NCBI RefSeq assembly: GCF_014490665.1
Contig: NZ_CP061038.1
Span: 3,224,001 to 3,288,000 of the forward strand
Origin: Sphingomonas alpina
GTDB lineage: Bacteria; Pseudomonadota; Alphaproteobacteria; Sphingomonadales; Sphingomonadaceae
Direction of reading: 5' to 3'
DNA length: 64,000 nucleotides
Shown here: in pieces, positions 41,769 through 51,151 of the stretch
Position numbering within the stretch: position 1 is the first letter of the stretch
Layout: each line of letters starts with the position of its first letter
Notes under the pieces: model-generated
What the model was told of the DNA's origin: nothing
What the model saw: only the letters and a program-made list of their open reading frames with translations
Database searches by the model: none
Position numbers and translations under genes: made by a program

Positions 41769-42084
41769 AGCCCCTTTTTTCCGACGAAATGATTCAACTC
41801 GCGAGCCAATTCATGCAGCGTCACGCGTACAAGGTTTCGACCCGCTCTTTCTCATGTTGAAGACTCACAACTGACGGCGATTTCGCCGCCGCTCCCTGTT
41901 ATCTCCCAGATACTCCCTGTTACGGCCCGCAAGTCTCCCTGTTATCGATAACAGGGCGAATGATCATAACGCGTTGAATAATGGCGTGAATCTACGCCCA
42001 AACGCTCTCTGTCCGCCTCAAAAAATATAATGCCGAATAACAGGGAGAAACAGGGAGAATCACACCGGAACAGGGAGCGCCCGC
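41769..42084. other. 316-bp gene-free region with an inverted repeat array
   Basis: No gene is supported. The first 120 bases are ordinary; the rest carries the CTCCCTGTTA array. One degenerate GACCCGCTCTTTCTCATG (about 41838) resembles the boxA-like sequences at 34.7 and 35.4 kb. Confidence 0.6.
41892..42077. repeat. Inverted array of CTCCCTGTTA repeats around a 20-bp palindrome
   Basis: Three copies of CTCCCTGTTA(T/C) start at 41892, 41913 and 41935 (21-22 bp pitch). The third runs into the perfect palindrome CCCTGTTATCGATAACAGGG (41937-41956). On the other side, (A)AACAGGGAG recurs inverted at 42037-42047, 42048-42057 and 42067-42077. The pitch and symmetry resemble iterons or a multi-site binding region. 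Confidence 0.85.
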
Positions 42085-43317
42085 TCAATCGAACCCGCCG
42101 TTCAGGAACCGCTCGGCCAGTGCGCAATGCATCGCCACGCCCAGCGCCATCGCGTCCTCGCGGATTGTCATCTTCGTATTGTGCAGCGGCGGGTTGGTGC
42201 GCGCGTCGCTGCCCTCGGGCGCGACACCGATGAACGCCATAGCGCCGGGCACGTCGCGCAGCACATAGGCGAAATCCTCCGCGCCCATCATCGGCGCCGG
42301 CATCACCTGCCACGCCTGATCGCCGCCCAGCGACACCGCGCAGGACCGCATCAGCTCGGTCGCGCGCGCGTCGTTCATCGTCACCGGATAGCCCGGATCG
42401 ATATGCGCGACGCCGGTCGCACCGTGGGCCGCGGCGATATTCTCGACGATGCGCACGAACCCTTCGCGCATCGTCGCGCGGGTTCGCTCCGACAGGGTGC
42501 GCAACGTGCCGAGCATCGTCGCTTCGCCCGGAATGATGTTGTGCGCACTGCCGGCATTGATCTTGGCGATGGTCAGCACCGCCGGATCGCTGACCGGAAC
42601 CTGCCGCGCGAGGAAGGTCTGCAGCGCGGTGACGATCTCGCACGCGACCGGGATCGGGTCGATGCAGTCGTGCGGCATTGCCGCGTGGCCACCGCGCCCG
42701 GTGATCGTCGCGGTCAGCGTGTCGGTCGAGGCAAGCAGCGCGCCAGTGCGGCTGACGATCGTACCGGCCGGGATGTTGGGCGAGATGTGCAGCGCGAACG
42801 CCGCCTCGGGCCGGGGATCGTCAAGCAACCCGTCCTCGATCATGAAGCGCGCGCCGTGATGTCCTTCCTCGCCCGGCTGGAACATGAAGACGATCGTGCC
42901 CGGCAAGCTTTCGCGCCGCGCGCACAGCGCTTTGGCGGCGCCGACCAGCATTGCGGTATGCGCGTCATGGCCACAGGCATGCATCGCGCCCGCCACCTTG
43001 CTGGCAAAGGGCAACCCGGTCTCTTCCTGCATCGGCAGTGCGTCATGGTCGCCGCGCAACAACACGGTGCGGCCATTATTCCCCGCACCGCGATCCGCGC
43101 CGCCACGCAGGATCGCGACGAAGCCAGTGGTTGACCCGCCTTCGCGAATTTCCAACGGCAGGCCAGCCAACGCCGCCCTGATCTTCTCGGCGGTGCGCGG
43201 GCAGTGCAGCCCGATCTCGGGATCCGCATGGATCGCGCGGCGCAGCTCGACCACATCGGCCAGTTCGGCTTCGCCGACCGCGCTCCAGTCGGTGGCGCTA
43301 TCGCTGGTGAAATCCAT
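42085..43317 (-). CDS. M20 family amidohydrolase (amino-acid/peptide deacylase)
   Basis: A 410-aa metal-dependent amidohydrolase. Metal ligands and motifs: LLRGDHDALPMQEETGLPF, GAMHACGHDAHTAMLVGAAK, FMFQPGEEGHHGARFMIEDG, ATITGRGGHAAMPHDCIDP and, near the end, PMMGAEDFAYVLRDVPGAMA. This is the pattern of hippurate hydrolase/N-acyl-amino-acid deacylases (AbgB/HipO-like). ATG 43317 is 3 bases after the stop of the upstream HerA-like gene, so they may share a transcript. Confidence 0.92.
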   Translation of the reverse strand: MDFTSDSATDWSAVGEAELADVVELRRAIHADPEIGLHCPRTAEKIRAALAGLPLEIREGGSTTGFVAILRGGADRGAGNNGRTVLLRGDHDALPMQEETGLPFASKVAGAMHACGHDAHTAMLVGAAKALCARRESLPGTIVFMFQPGEEGHHGARFMIEDGLLDDPRPEAAFALHISPNIPAGTIVSRTGALLASTDTLTATITGRGGHAAMPHDCIDPIPVACEIVTALQTFLARQVPVSDPAVLTIAKINAGSAHNIIPGEATMLGTLRTLSERTRATMREGFVRIVENIAAAHGATGVAHIDPGYPVTMNDARATELMRSCAVSLGGDQAWQVMPAPMMGAEDFAYVLRDVPGAMAFIGVAPEGSDARTNPPLHNTKMTIREDAMALGVAMHCALAERFLNGGFD

Positions 43318-43319
43318 GA

Positions 43320-44986
43320 TCAGCGTCCCTTGAACAAGCCGCCGAGCACGCCGCGCACCAGCCCGCCGATCACGCTGGCGCCGGCACCGCGCGAGCTGCC
43401 GAACACCGCTTTCGACACCTCGTTGGCGACCGATCGCCCGACCGCCGAGGATGCGCTGCGCGTCGCCGAGGTCATCGCTCGATTCCATGGCGAATTGGCC
43501 GCTTCGCGTTCGGCCTGTTTCTGCGCCTGTGCCTGGAGCCGCGCCTGACGGTCGGCCTCGCGCTGGTCGGCGATGCGCTGGCGTTCCGCTTCACGCGCCA
43601 GCCGTGCATCTTCCTTGGCCTGTACAGCGGCAGCCTTGGCCGCATCGGTATCGGCCTTGGCTTCCTGCAGCCGCCGCACTCGCCTCGCTCGCCTTGACCG
43701 CGAGCAGTTCCTCGGCCGATTCACGATCGACCAGCGTGTCGTATTTGGTGCCGATGGGATCGGTCTGGATCAACACGCCACGCTCGACCGGCGTGACCGG
43801 GCCGACGCGCGAGCAGGGTGGTTTGATCAAAGTGCGCTCGACCGGCGATGGCGACCCGTCGGGCAACAGCAGCGAGACCAGAGCCTCGCCGACCTTCAAT
43901 TCGGTGATCGCGGTGGCGACATCGACGCCGGGATTTGCGCGGAAGGTCTCGGCCGCCGATTTGACTGCTGCCTGATCGCGCGGCGTGAAGGCGCGCAACG
44001 CATGCTGCACGCGATTGCCGAGCTGGCCCGCCACGGTATCGGGGATGTCGATCGGGTTCTGCGTGATGAAGTATACGCCGACGCCTTTCGACCGGATCAG
44101 GCGCACGACTTGCTCGATCTTCTCGAGCAGCGCCTTGGGCGCCGCGTCGAACAGCAGATGCGCCTCGTCGAAGAAGAACACCAGCTTGGGCTTGTCCGGG
44201 TCGCCGACCTCGGGAAGATGCTCGAACAACTCGCTCATCAGCCACAGCAGGAACGTCGAATAGAGTTTCGGACTCGCCATCAACTTGTCGGCGGCGAGGA
44301 TGTTGACGATCCCCCCTGCCCTTGTCATCCACGCCGATGAAATCGTCCATGTCGAGCGCAGGCTCACCGAAGAAATGCTCGCCGCCCTGGCTGCGTAGCT
44401 GGAGCAGGGAACGCTGGATCGTGCCGACGCTTTGCTTCGAGACATTGCCGTATGTGGTGGTCAGCTCGTCGGCACGCTCGGCACAATGCGACAGCATCGA
44501 TTGCAGATCGTCCAGGTCGAGCAGCAACAGCCCGTCCTTGTCGGCGACATGGAAGGCGATGGTCAGCACGCCTTCCTGCACTTCATTCAGGTCCATCAGC
44601 CGCGACAGCAGCAACGGTCCCATTTCGCTGACCGTGGTGCGGATCGGATGGCCCTGCTCGCCATACAGATCCCAGAACTGCACCGGATTATCGGCATAGG
44701 TCCAGTCGGTGTAACCGATCTCCTTGGCGCGCGCCGCGAAGATCTCGTGCGTCTTGGTCATCGGTGACCCGGCCATGGCGAGACCCGAAAGATCACCCTT
44801 CACGTCCGCGACGAAGCACGGCACGCCGCGCTGCGAGAAACCCTCGATAATGCCTTGCAGCGTGACGGTCTTGCCGGTGCCGGTGGCGCCCGCGATCAGG
44901 CCGTGGCGATTGGCGCGCTTCAGCTCGAGCTGCTGGGGATGCTCGCCGCCGAGGCCGCTGCCGATGAAGATAGGTCCGTCCGTCAT
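43320..44986 (-). pseudogene. HerA-like bipolar helicase/DUF853 ATPase, two frameshifts
   Basis: N-terminal part from ATG 44986: FIGSGLGGEHPQQLELKRAN, Walker A LIAGATGTGKTVTLQ, then FVADVKGDLSGLAMAG. Walker B ([20 protein letters not shown]) and [13 protein letters not shown] lie in a second frame, and the C-terminal coiled, Ala/Arg-rich tail ([20 protein letters not shown] ... GVLGGLFKGR) in a third. Junctions: six G in GGCAGGGGGGATCGTC (about 44313) and GCGGCGGCTGCAG (about 43674). Removing one base at each gives one continuous about 554-aa protein. Family: DUF853, bacterial HerA relatives. Confidence 0.85.
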
Positions 44987-45051
44987 GATCGCTCCTCGAA
45001 CTAGGCCCAGCGACTATTGCGCGTTTGCCGGTGAGGGGGAAGACGGGATGT

Positions 45052-45078
45052 CCTCCCCGGGAGTGTTTCCCGGGGAGG
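45052..45078. terminator. Strong hairpin after the HtrA gene
   Basis: Perfect 10-bp stem CCTCCCCGGG/CCCGGGGAGG with a 7-base loop, starting 8 bases past the stop of the minus-strand HtrA gene. No T-run follows on either strand. Confidence 0.5.
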
Positions 45079-45086
45079 AATTTAGT

Positions 45087-46634
45087 TCAGTTCTTGATCT
45101 TCACTGGAATGAAGTTGGTCTGGCGACCACGCGTCACCAGCAGCAACACCTGCGGGCGGCCCGCCGCCGATGCCTGCGCGACCTGCGCCGCCAATTCGGC
45201 CGACGTGCGGACCGGCACATTGTTGACCGACTGGATCACGTCGCCGCGCTTCAGCTTCTGGCCTGCATCGGTTGCAGGGCTGGCCGAGGCGATGACCACG
45301 CCCTGGACCGTGGCTTCGACTCCGATCGAACGTGCGATCTGCGGTGTCAGCGGCACCACGTTCAGGCCAAGCGGGGCGGCCACAGGTGCCTGGACGCCGG
45401 GGCCATCGTCTTCGTCGGGCAGTCCGTCAGTGCCACCACCGGCGATCGCTGCCAGCTGATCCTCGGTTGGCCGGTTGGCCGCCGTGATCGACAGCTTGGT
45501 CGGCTTGCTCTGGCGGATCACGTCGAGCCGGGCGACCTGGCCAGGCGTGACATTGGCGATCAGATAGGACAGCGTCTGGTCGGGCGTGACGGCCTTGTCG
45601 TTGACGCGAACGACCACATCGCCGGCCTTCAGTCCGCCCTTGGCAGCAGGACCGTCGGGTTCGACCCGGGCGATCAGTTCGCCCTGCCCCTTGGGCAGGC
45701 CGAGTGCGGCGCCGACATTCTCGTCGACCGGGCCACCGATCCCAACGCCGATATAACCGCGCTTGATCGCGCCGCCCTTCATCAGCGTGTTGATCACCGG
45801 CTGCGCTTCCTCCGCAGGGATCGCAAAACCGATGCCGACATTGCCGCCGGTTTCGGACAGGATCTGCGAGTTGATACCGATGACGTTGCCCGAAAGATCG
45901 AACATCGGGCCACCCGAATTGCCGCGGTTGATCGCCGCATCGGTCTGGATGAAGCGGTCATAGGCCCCGCCCGAACCGGTCACGCGATGCAGTGCCGAAA
46001 CGATGCCGGCGGTCACGGTCGACCCGAGCCCGAACGGGTTGCCGATCGCCACGACCCAGTCGCCGACTCGTGCCTTTGCCGAATCGCCGAACTTGACGAA
46101 CGGCAGGTTGGCACCCTCGATCTTGAGCACTGCGAGATCCGACGCCGGATCGCGACCGATCAGCTTGGCGACATATTCCTTGCGATCGGGCATGATCACC
46201 TTGATCGATTCGACTGTGGCGCCCTTGGCGCCCGGCGCAATCACGTGATTGTTGGTCACTACATAGCCGTCGGGCGAGATGATGAAGCCCGAGCCGAGCG
46301 ACTGCGCCTCACGCGTGATCGGCGCCCCACCCTGACCCTGGCCCTGGCCGAACTGGCCAAAGAAGTCGCCGAGCGGCGTGCCTTCAAACGGATTACCGGC
46401 GGCCTGCTGCGTGATTTTCTGAGTCGTCGAGATGTTGACAACCGCAGGCTGGAGCCGCGCAACCATATCGGCGAAGCTCATCGGTGCGCCGGGTTTGGGC
46501 GCGGTCGCCTCGATAGCGCCAGGCTCGTTCTGCGCAGTTTGCGCAGATGCCGTCGGCTGGAACATCATGGTCGCGGCAGTGCCGCTCAGCAGCAAGGCAC
46601 CGGTGATGACGTAAGCATAACGCACGTGAGTCAT
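45087..46634 (-). CDS. degP: Do/DegP family periplasmic serine protease
   Basis: A 515-aa HtrA protease. Signal segment (YVITGALLLSGTAATMMF), catalytic triad His in TNNHVIAP, Asp in DPASDLAVLK and Ser in NRGNSGGPMFDLSG, followed by two PDZ domains (GYIGVGIGG...GELIARVEPDGPAAKGGLKA and the C-terminal VIASASPATDAGQKLKRGD). Degrades or refolds damaged envelope proteins. GAGAGGAA precedes ATG 46634. It sits downstream of hflC, forming the common hflK-hflC-htrA order. Confidence 0.95.
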   Translation of the reverse strand: MTHVRYAYVITGALLLSGTAATMMFQPTASAQTAQNEPGAIEATAPKPGAPMSFADMVARLQPAVVNISTTQKITQQAAGNPFEGTPLGDFFGQFGQGQGQGGAPITREAQSLGSGFIISPDGYVVTNNHVIAPGAKGATVESIKVIMPDRKEYVAKLIGRDPASDLAVLKIEGANLPFVKFGDSAKARVGDWVVAIGNPFGLGSTVTAGIVSALHRVTGSGGAYDRFIQTDAAINRGNSGGPMFDLSGNVIGINSQILSETGGNVGIGFAIPAEEAQPVINTLMKGGAIKRGYIGVGIGGPVDENVGAALGLPKGQGELIARVEPDGPAAKGGLKAGDVVVRVNDKAVTPDQTLSYLIANVTPGQVARLDVIRQSKPTKLSITAANRPTEDQLAAIAGGGTDGLPDEDDGPGVQAPVAAPLGLNVVPLTPQIARSIGVEATVQGVVIASASPATDAGQKLKRGDVIQSVNNVPVRTSAELAAQVAQASAAGRPQVLLLVTRGRQTNFIPVKIKN

Positions 46635-46734
46635 TTCCTCTCGATTGCCGGTCGGCAAGATCCCGTTTCTGGGGTCCTAAATCTGAACGGCGATTGAATA
46701 TGAATGCATTGACAGTTTCCGGGAAAGCTTTGGA

Positions 46735-47601
46735 TCAGCGACCGCGGCCCTGGAATTCCTTCAGATATGCGTTGTTCGGCGACAGGATCAACGACGTCTC
46801 TCCACGTGGCTTGCCGTCATTATTGACCCCGAATGTATACCGATAGGACTGCATTGCCCGATAGAAGTCGTAGAAGTCCGGATCCTTGTTGAACGCTTCG
46901 GCATAGATTTTGGCTGCATTGGCATCGGCTTCGGCGCGAATGATCTGCGCCGTCTTCTGACCTTGCGCCGTAATCGTCGCCACTTCCTGCTGCCGTGCGG
47001 TCTTCATGCGGTCGAGCGCGCTGTTGAGCGGGCTGCCATCCGGCAGATCCGCACGCTTGATGCGGACATCGACGATCTGCACGCCATATTGTGTCGCCTG
47101 ACGCTGCAGACCGGCCTGGATATTATCCATCACCTGGCCGCGTTCCGGGCTGAGCAGCGCCGCGAAGGGCCGCTTGCCGAGTTCGTTGCGCAGTGCCGAG
47201 CCGAGCAGCGGGCGCAGCTGATCGCCGACCCGCTCCTCGCTGCCGGCGGTCACCACCATGCGCAGCGGATCGACTACGCGGAAGCGCGCATAGGCATCGA
47301 CCGAGAGGCGAAGTTGGTCAGTCGACAGCACCTGGGTATTGTCGAGATCGACGTCGAGCACGCGCTTGTCGACCCAGACCAGGCGATCGATGAACGGCAC
47401 GCGCAGGACAAGGCCGGCGCCGGTCCGGCCGAACGGCTGGTTGGGTTGCCAGCGGTTGATCGTGCGCACCGGGTTTTCGAAGCGCAGGATCACCGCCTGC
47501 TTGGTTTCGGGAACGATCGCGACGGTGCTCGCCACGAGGATCAGCAAGATCAACGCGAGGAAGCCGAGGACGATCGGGTTACGGAACATGGAACCGCTCA
47601 T
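46735..47601 (-). CDS. hflC: HflC, protease modulator of FtsH
   Basis: A 288-aa SPFH/prohibitin-domain protein with an N-terminal anchor (IVLGFLALILLILVASTVAI), VPETKQAVILRFENPVRTIN, VPFIDRLVWVDKRVLDVDLD, and the helix with LPDGSPLNSALDRMKTARQQ, all diagnostic. With HflK it forms a membrane complex that restrains FtsH. Its start overlaps the hflK stop by 4 bases. Confidence 0.95.
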   Translation of the reverse strand: MSGSMFRNPIVLGFLALILLILVASTVAIVPETKQAVILRFENPVRTINRWQPNQPFGRTGAGLVLRVPFIDRLVWVDKRVLDVDLDNTQVLSTDQLRLSVDAYARFRVVDPLRMVVTAGSEERVGDQLRPLLGSALRNELGKRPFAALLSPERGQVMDNIQAGLQRQATQYGVQIVDVRIKRADLPDGSPLNSALDRMKTARQQEVATITAQGQKTAQIIRAEADANAAKIYAEAFNKDPDFYDFYRAMQSYRYTFGVNNDGKPRGETSLILSPNNAYLKEFQGRGR

Positions 47602-48755
47602 TGGCTGCCTCCCGTCGCAGGTGCGGCCTGGGCGGCGGGCGCCGTGGTCTGGGGGTCGGGCAGGCGACGCGTGCCGCCCGGGATCGGCAGATAAGGGACC
47701 ACGCCCGGCGCCTCGACGATCGTCTTGTCGCTCTTGGCCAGCACACCCTCCATTGTCTCGTAATACATACGTCGGCGCGTCACTTCGGGGGCAAGCTTGT
47801 ACTGCGCATAGACCTTGTCGAATGACGTGGCCTCACCCTGCGCGAAGGCCAGCTGCTGCTGCGCATAGCCGCGCGCGAGGTTGATATTGCCCTGCGCCGC
47901 CTGCTGCGCCGCCGACACCGCCTTGAAATCCTCCGACACGGCGGCGGGCGGCTGCGCCTGCTTGATCGCCACGCCCTGGATGCGGATGCCGGCGTTATAG
48001 TCGTTGAGCACGGTCTGCATCAGCTCCTGCACGCGCCCCTCGATCGCACCGCGACCGGCGCCGATCGCTTCGTTCAGCGTGGTGGTCGCCATCACCGCGC
48101 GCATCGCGCTTTCCGCGGTGGCGCGGACCGTTTCCTGCTGATTGCGAATCTGGAAGCTGTAATCCTGCGGGTTCGACACGTCCCAGCGCACAGAATAAGC
48201 CAGATCGATGATGTTCTGATCACCGGTCAGCACGAGATTCTCACCGCCCGATCCTTCGGGAAAGTCCTCCAGCCGGATCTTCTGCACATCGACCTTGGTG
48301 ACCGACGCAATCGGCGCCGGAAGGGTCATGCGGATGCCCGGCTCGAGCGTGCCGGCATAACGGCCGAACCAGGTGACCACACCGCGCTGTTGCGGGCCGA
48401 TCTGATGAATGCTGGTGAACAGGACCCAGACCAGCACGATCAGGCCGACGCCGAGGCCCCACAAGGTACCGGCACCCGGCGAGCCGGGAATGCGCGGACG
48501 TCCGCCGCCAAAGCCGCCACCACCGCCGCTGCCCTTGGCGCGCTTGAGGAATTCGTCGAGCGCGGTCGGCTTCGGGCCGCGCGTGCCGCCCGGGGGCACG
48601 GACCAGGGATTGCGCGGACCGCCATCGCCACCGGAGCCGCCTCCGGCGTTGCCCCCGCCATTGCCATTGTCGCCGCCCGAGCCGCCCCAAGGGCTTTTCG
48701 GTCGGTCGGAATTGAGGATGGTGAAACGCTGAAGCCAGCCGGTAAGGATCGTCAT
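47598..48755 (-). CDS. hflK: HflK, protease modulator of FtsH
   Basis: A 385-aa protein: a Gly/Asn-rich cytoplasmic N-terminus (SPWGGSGGDNGNGGGNAGG), anchor LWGLGVGLIVLVWVLFTSIH, SPFH domain beginning QQRGVVTWFGRYAGTLEPGI, and the Ala/Gln-rich helix EDFKAVSAAQQAAQGNINLA. ATG 48755 starts the conserved MTILTGWLQRF; the open frame upstream is antisense to the mrp gene. Coupled to hflC and divergent from mrp. Confidence 0.95.
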   Translation of the reverse strand: MTILTGWLQRFTILNSDRPKSPWGGSGGDNGNGGGNAGGGSGGDGGPRNPWSVPPGGTRGPKPTALDEFLKRAKGSGGGGGFGGGRPRIPGSPGAGTLWGLGVGLIVLVWVLFTSIHQIGPQQRGVVTWFGRYAGTLEPGIRMTLPAPIASVTKVDVQKIRLEDFPEGSGGENLVLTGDQNIIDLAYSVRWDVSNPQDYSFQIRNQQETVRATAESAMRAVMATTTLNEAIGAGRGAIEGRVQELMQTVLNDYNAGIRIQGVAIKQAQPPAAVSEDFKAVSAAQQAAQGNINLARGYAQQQLAFAQGEATSFDKVYAQYKLAPEVTRRRMYYETMEGVLAKSDKTIVEAPGVVPYLPIPGGTRRLPDPQTTAPAAQAAPATGGSQ

Positions 48756-48825
48756 AACGTCTTTATAGGTGTGTGAGCGCGGAAAAACAGTGGCAAGCGC
48801 CGTTAACGCTCCTATCTCGCCGACA

Positions 48826-49770
48826 ATGAGCACAGAAGACACGCTTGATGCCGCCCTGCGTACCGTCGCGGGCGAGCGCGCCACCGGCCGGATCGATGGC
48901 GATCGCGCCAGTATCATCCTCGACGTCACCGGCCTTGATCAGCCGTCGCGCGACGAGCTGGAACGCCGCGTGCGCGCCGCCGCCGAGAGCGTGGCGGGCA
49001 TCGCCACGGTGCGAATCGCCCAGACCAGTCAGCGCATCGTCCGCACCCTGATCGCGGTCGCCAGCGGCAAGGGCGGCGTCGGAAAATCGACCGTCTCGGC
49101 CAGCCTCGCGATCGGGCTGCACCGGCTCGGCCGCAAGGTCGGCCTGGTCGATGCGGACATTTACGGCCCGTCGCAGCCCAAGCTGATGGGCGTCGAAGGC
49201 TCCAAGCCCACCGCGCGCGACAAGGTGCTGCAGCCCGTGCCCACGCCGCACGGCGTGCCGATGCTGTCGATGGGCCAGCTGGTCGCGCCCGATCAGGCGA
49301 TCGCGTGGCGCGGTCCGATGATCGCCGGCGCGCTCGGCCAGATGCTCGACGGCAACTGGGCGGCGCAGGACACGTTGGTGATCGACCTGCCGCCCGGCAC
49401 CGGCGACGTGCAGCTGACCATGGTGCAGAAATACCGCCCGACCGGTGCAGTGATCGTCTCCACGCCGCAGGACCTCGCGCTGATCGACGCGCGCCGCGCG
49501 ATCGACCTGTTCGTCAAGGCGGGCGTGCCGATCATCGGGCTGATCGAGAATATGGCGGGCTATGCCTGCCCTTCCTGCGGCGAGATTTCCGACCCGTTCG
49601 GCCGGGGCGGTGCAGAAGCAGCGGCAACGGAGCTCGGCATCCCGTTCCTCGGGCGCATTCCGCTCGACATCGCGATCCGCACCGCGTCCGATGCAGGGAA
49701 CGCCGGTGAAACCAGCGCGTTTGCCGAGGTGAGCCAGCGCGTGTTCGACTGGATTCCCAAAGGAGGCTGA
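48826..49770 (+). CDS. mrp: Mrp/ApbC family iron-sulfur carrier ATPase
   Basis: A 314-aa P-loop ATPase that carries Fe-S clusters. An N-terminal MIP18-like part (EDTLDAALRTVAGE...) is followed by the deviant Walker A VASGKGGVGKSTVSASLAI, VGLVDADIYGPSQPKLMGVE, VIDLPPGTGDVQLTM, and the C-terminal ENMAGYACPSCGE with the cluster-binding CPSC. ATG 48826 starts the natural N-terminus. Divergent from hflKC; followed directly by a CoA-binding protein gene. Confidence 0.95.
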   Translation: MSTEDTLDAALRTVAGERATGRIDGDRASIILDVTGLDQPSRDELERRVRAAAESVAGIATVRIAQTSQRIVRTLIAVASGKGGVGKSTVSASLAIGLHRLGRKVGLVDADIYGPSQPKLMGVEGSKPTARDKVLQPVPTPHGVPMLSMGQLVAPDQAIAWRGPMIAGALGQMLDGNWAAQDTLVIDLPPGTGDVQLTMVQKYRPTGAVIVSTPQDLALIDARRAIDLFVKAGVPIIGLIENMAGYACPSCGEISDPFGRGGAEAAATELGIPFLGRIPLDIAIRTASDAGNAGETSAFAEVSQRVFDWIPKGG

Positions 49771-49771
49771 C

Positions 49772-50200
49772 ATGCCGTTGACCCAGGACGAGGATATCAG
49801 GGCGCTGCTTGAAGAAACGCGCACCATCGCGCTGGTCGGCGCGTCGGACCGGCCGAATCGCCCTTCCTATGGCGTGATGGAGATGCTGCAGGGCCATGGC
49901 TATCGCGTCATCCCGGTCAATCCGCAGATCACCGGTGAACATGTCCATGGCGAGTTCGTGTTCCGCGAACTGAACCAGCTCGGCGACCCGATCGACATGG
50001 TCGATATCTTTCGCAACTCGGCTGCCGCCAGCGACGCGGTCGACCAGGCGATCGCAGTCGGTGCGAAAGCGGTGTGGATGCAACTCGGCGTGATCAACGA
50101 AGAGGCGGCCGCACGGGCCGAGGCGGCGGGACTGAAGGTCGTGATGGACCGTTGCCCGGCGATCGAGATTCCCCGGCTCGGCGTCGCCCGGCGCGACTGA
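49772..50200 (+). CDS. CoA-binding domain protein (YccU-like)
   Basis: A 142-aa Rossmann-fold protein: RTIALVGASDRPNRPSYGVM (CoA-binding loop), YRVIPVNPQITGEHVHG, DPIDMVDIFRNSAAASDAVD, VWMQLGVINEEAAARAEAAG, VMDRCPAIEIPRL. It lies 1 base after the mrp stop, with AGGAGG before its ATG. Function unknown. Confidence 0.9.
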   Translation: MPLTQDEDIRALLEETRTIALVGASDRPNRPSYGVMEMLQGHGYRVIPVNPQITGEHVHGEFVFRELNQLGDPIDMVDIFRNSAAASDAVDQAIAVGAKAVWMQLGVINEEAAARAEAAGLKVVMDRCPAIEIPRLGVARRD

Positions 50201-50258
50201 CGCCGATCCGGCTTGCATCCGGGCCGGCGGCATGCATTCTGCGGGCCGGCGGGAGGCG

Positions 50259-50633
50259 ATGTCGATGCTGGGCGCGCTGTTATTGATACTGATCCAGGCA
50301 AGTCCGGTCGATGCGGTGCCGGACGGCGCTGCAATCGAGCGGTATCGCGCGCTGACCAAGGTCGGCCCGCGCTGTGCCGCATCGACCGACCCCGATGAGA
50401 TACTGGTGTGCGACCGCCGTCGCGCCGACCTGTACCGCGTGCCGCTGATTGTTCCCCCGGATCCTGGCGATCCCAAGAATGAAGGCGTACCGGCCGAACG
50501 CGAACGATTGCTCGCCCGCAGCAACAATTGCGCCGAGAAATCGAGCTTTCTCGTCGGATGCGGCATGGCCGGTGTCTCGGTCGGCACGCGCGGAGTACAG
50601 CTCGGCAGCGGCGAACGGCCGATCGCGCCATGA
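50259..50633 (+). CDS. Small secreted protein with an ILVC motif (1 of 3)
   Basis: A 124-aa exported protein: signal MSMLGALLLILIQASPVDA, then RYRALTKVGPRCAASTDPDE with ILVCDRRRADLYRVPL, and a Gly-rich C-terminus (GCGMAGVSVGTRGVQLG). The (D/E)ILVC...R.PL motif is common in small sphingomonad proteins. GGGAGG lies just before ATG 50259 (50265 also possible). Coupled to the next gene. Confidence 0.7.
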   Translation: MSMLGALLLILIQASPVDAVPDGAAIERYRALTKVGPRCAASTDPDEILVCDRRRADLYRVPLIVPPDPGDPKNEGVPAERERLLARSNNCAEKSSFLVGCGMAGVSVGTRGVQLGSGERPIAP

Positions 50634-51112
50634 TATTGCTCGCTCTCCTGCTCCAGGCGTCGCCGGTTGCGGACAAGCCGCCCGCAAGCGATGCGCCGCA
50701 ACGCTGGTCGATCCTGGTGCCGGTGACGAACGAGCCGTGCCGCCCCGCAGCCCAGGGCGACGACATCCTGGTTTGTGCCGACCCGCTACCGTCGCAACGC
50801 CTGCCGCTTCCGGATGAGGTGATTCCCGACGGACCCCGCCCCTCCAACCCCAACCGCACCGGCGCCGGCGCACTGGCGGCAAGCGCCACGCCCTGCGCCA
50901 CGCGAATGGGCGGCTGTACGGTCGGCTTCGGGCCGCCGATCGTACCGATCGTCAAAGGCCTGGTCGGATTGGCCGAGGGTGCGCTCACCAAGAAGCCGGA
51001 CAAGGCCGGGCGCGTGACCATTCCGCTTGACGATCCCCCACCGCCCGCGACCGGTGGAGATCTCAAGGAAAAGAAAGAAAAGCAGGACGCGACGCAACCA
51101 AGCGGTGGTTGA
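50630..51112 (+). CDS. Small secreted protein with an ILVC motif (2 of 3)
   Basis: A 160-aa exported protein: signal MILLALLLQASPVADKPP, VTNEPCRPAAQGDDILVCAD then PLPSQRLPLPDEVI, two more cysteines (TPCATRMGGCTVGFG) and a Lys-rich tail. ATG 50630 overlaps the previous stop (ATGA). Same ILVC...RLPL motif as the gene before, so the two are distant paralogues. Confidence 0.72.
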   Translation: MILLALLLQASPVADKPPASDAPQRWSILVPVTNEPCRPAAQGDDILVCADPLPSQRLPLPDEVIPDGPRPSNPNRTGAGALAASATPCATRMGGCTVGFGPPIVPIVKGLVGLAEGALTKKPDKAGRVTIPLDDPPPPATGGDLKEKKEKQDATQPSGG

Positions 51113-51151
51113 AGCGATTAGCATGAAACTTCGAACGAACAGGAAATTGTC

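Noticed and set aside
41880..42080. CRISPR array
   Set aside because: Repeats are only 10-11 bp and occur in both orientations, spacers are not uniform, and no cas gene is nearby.
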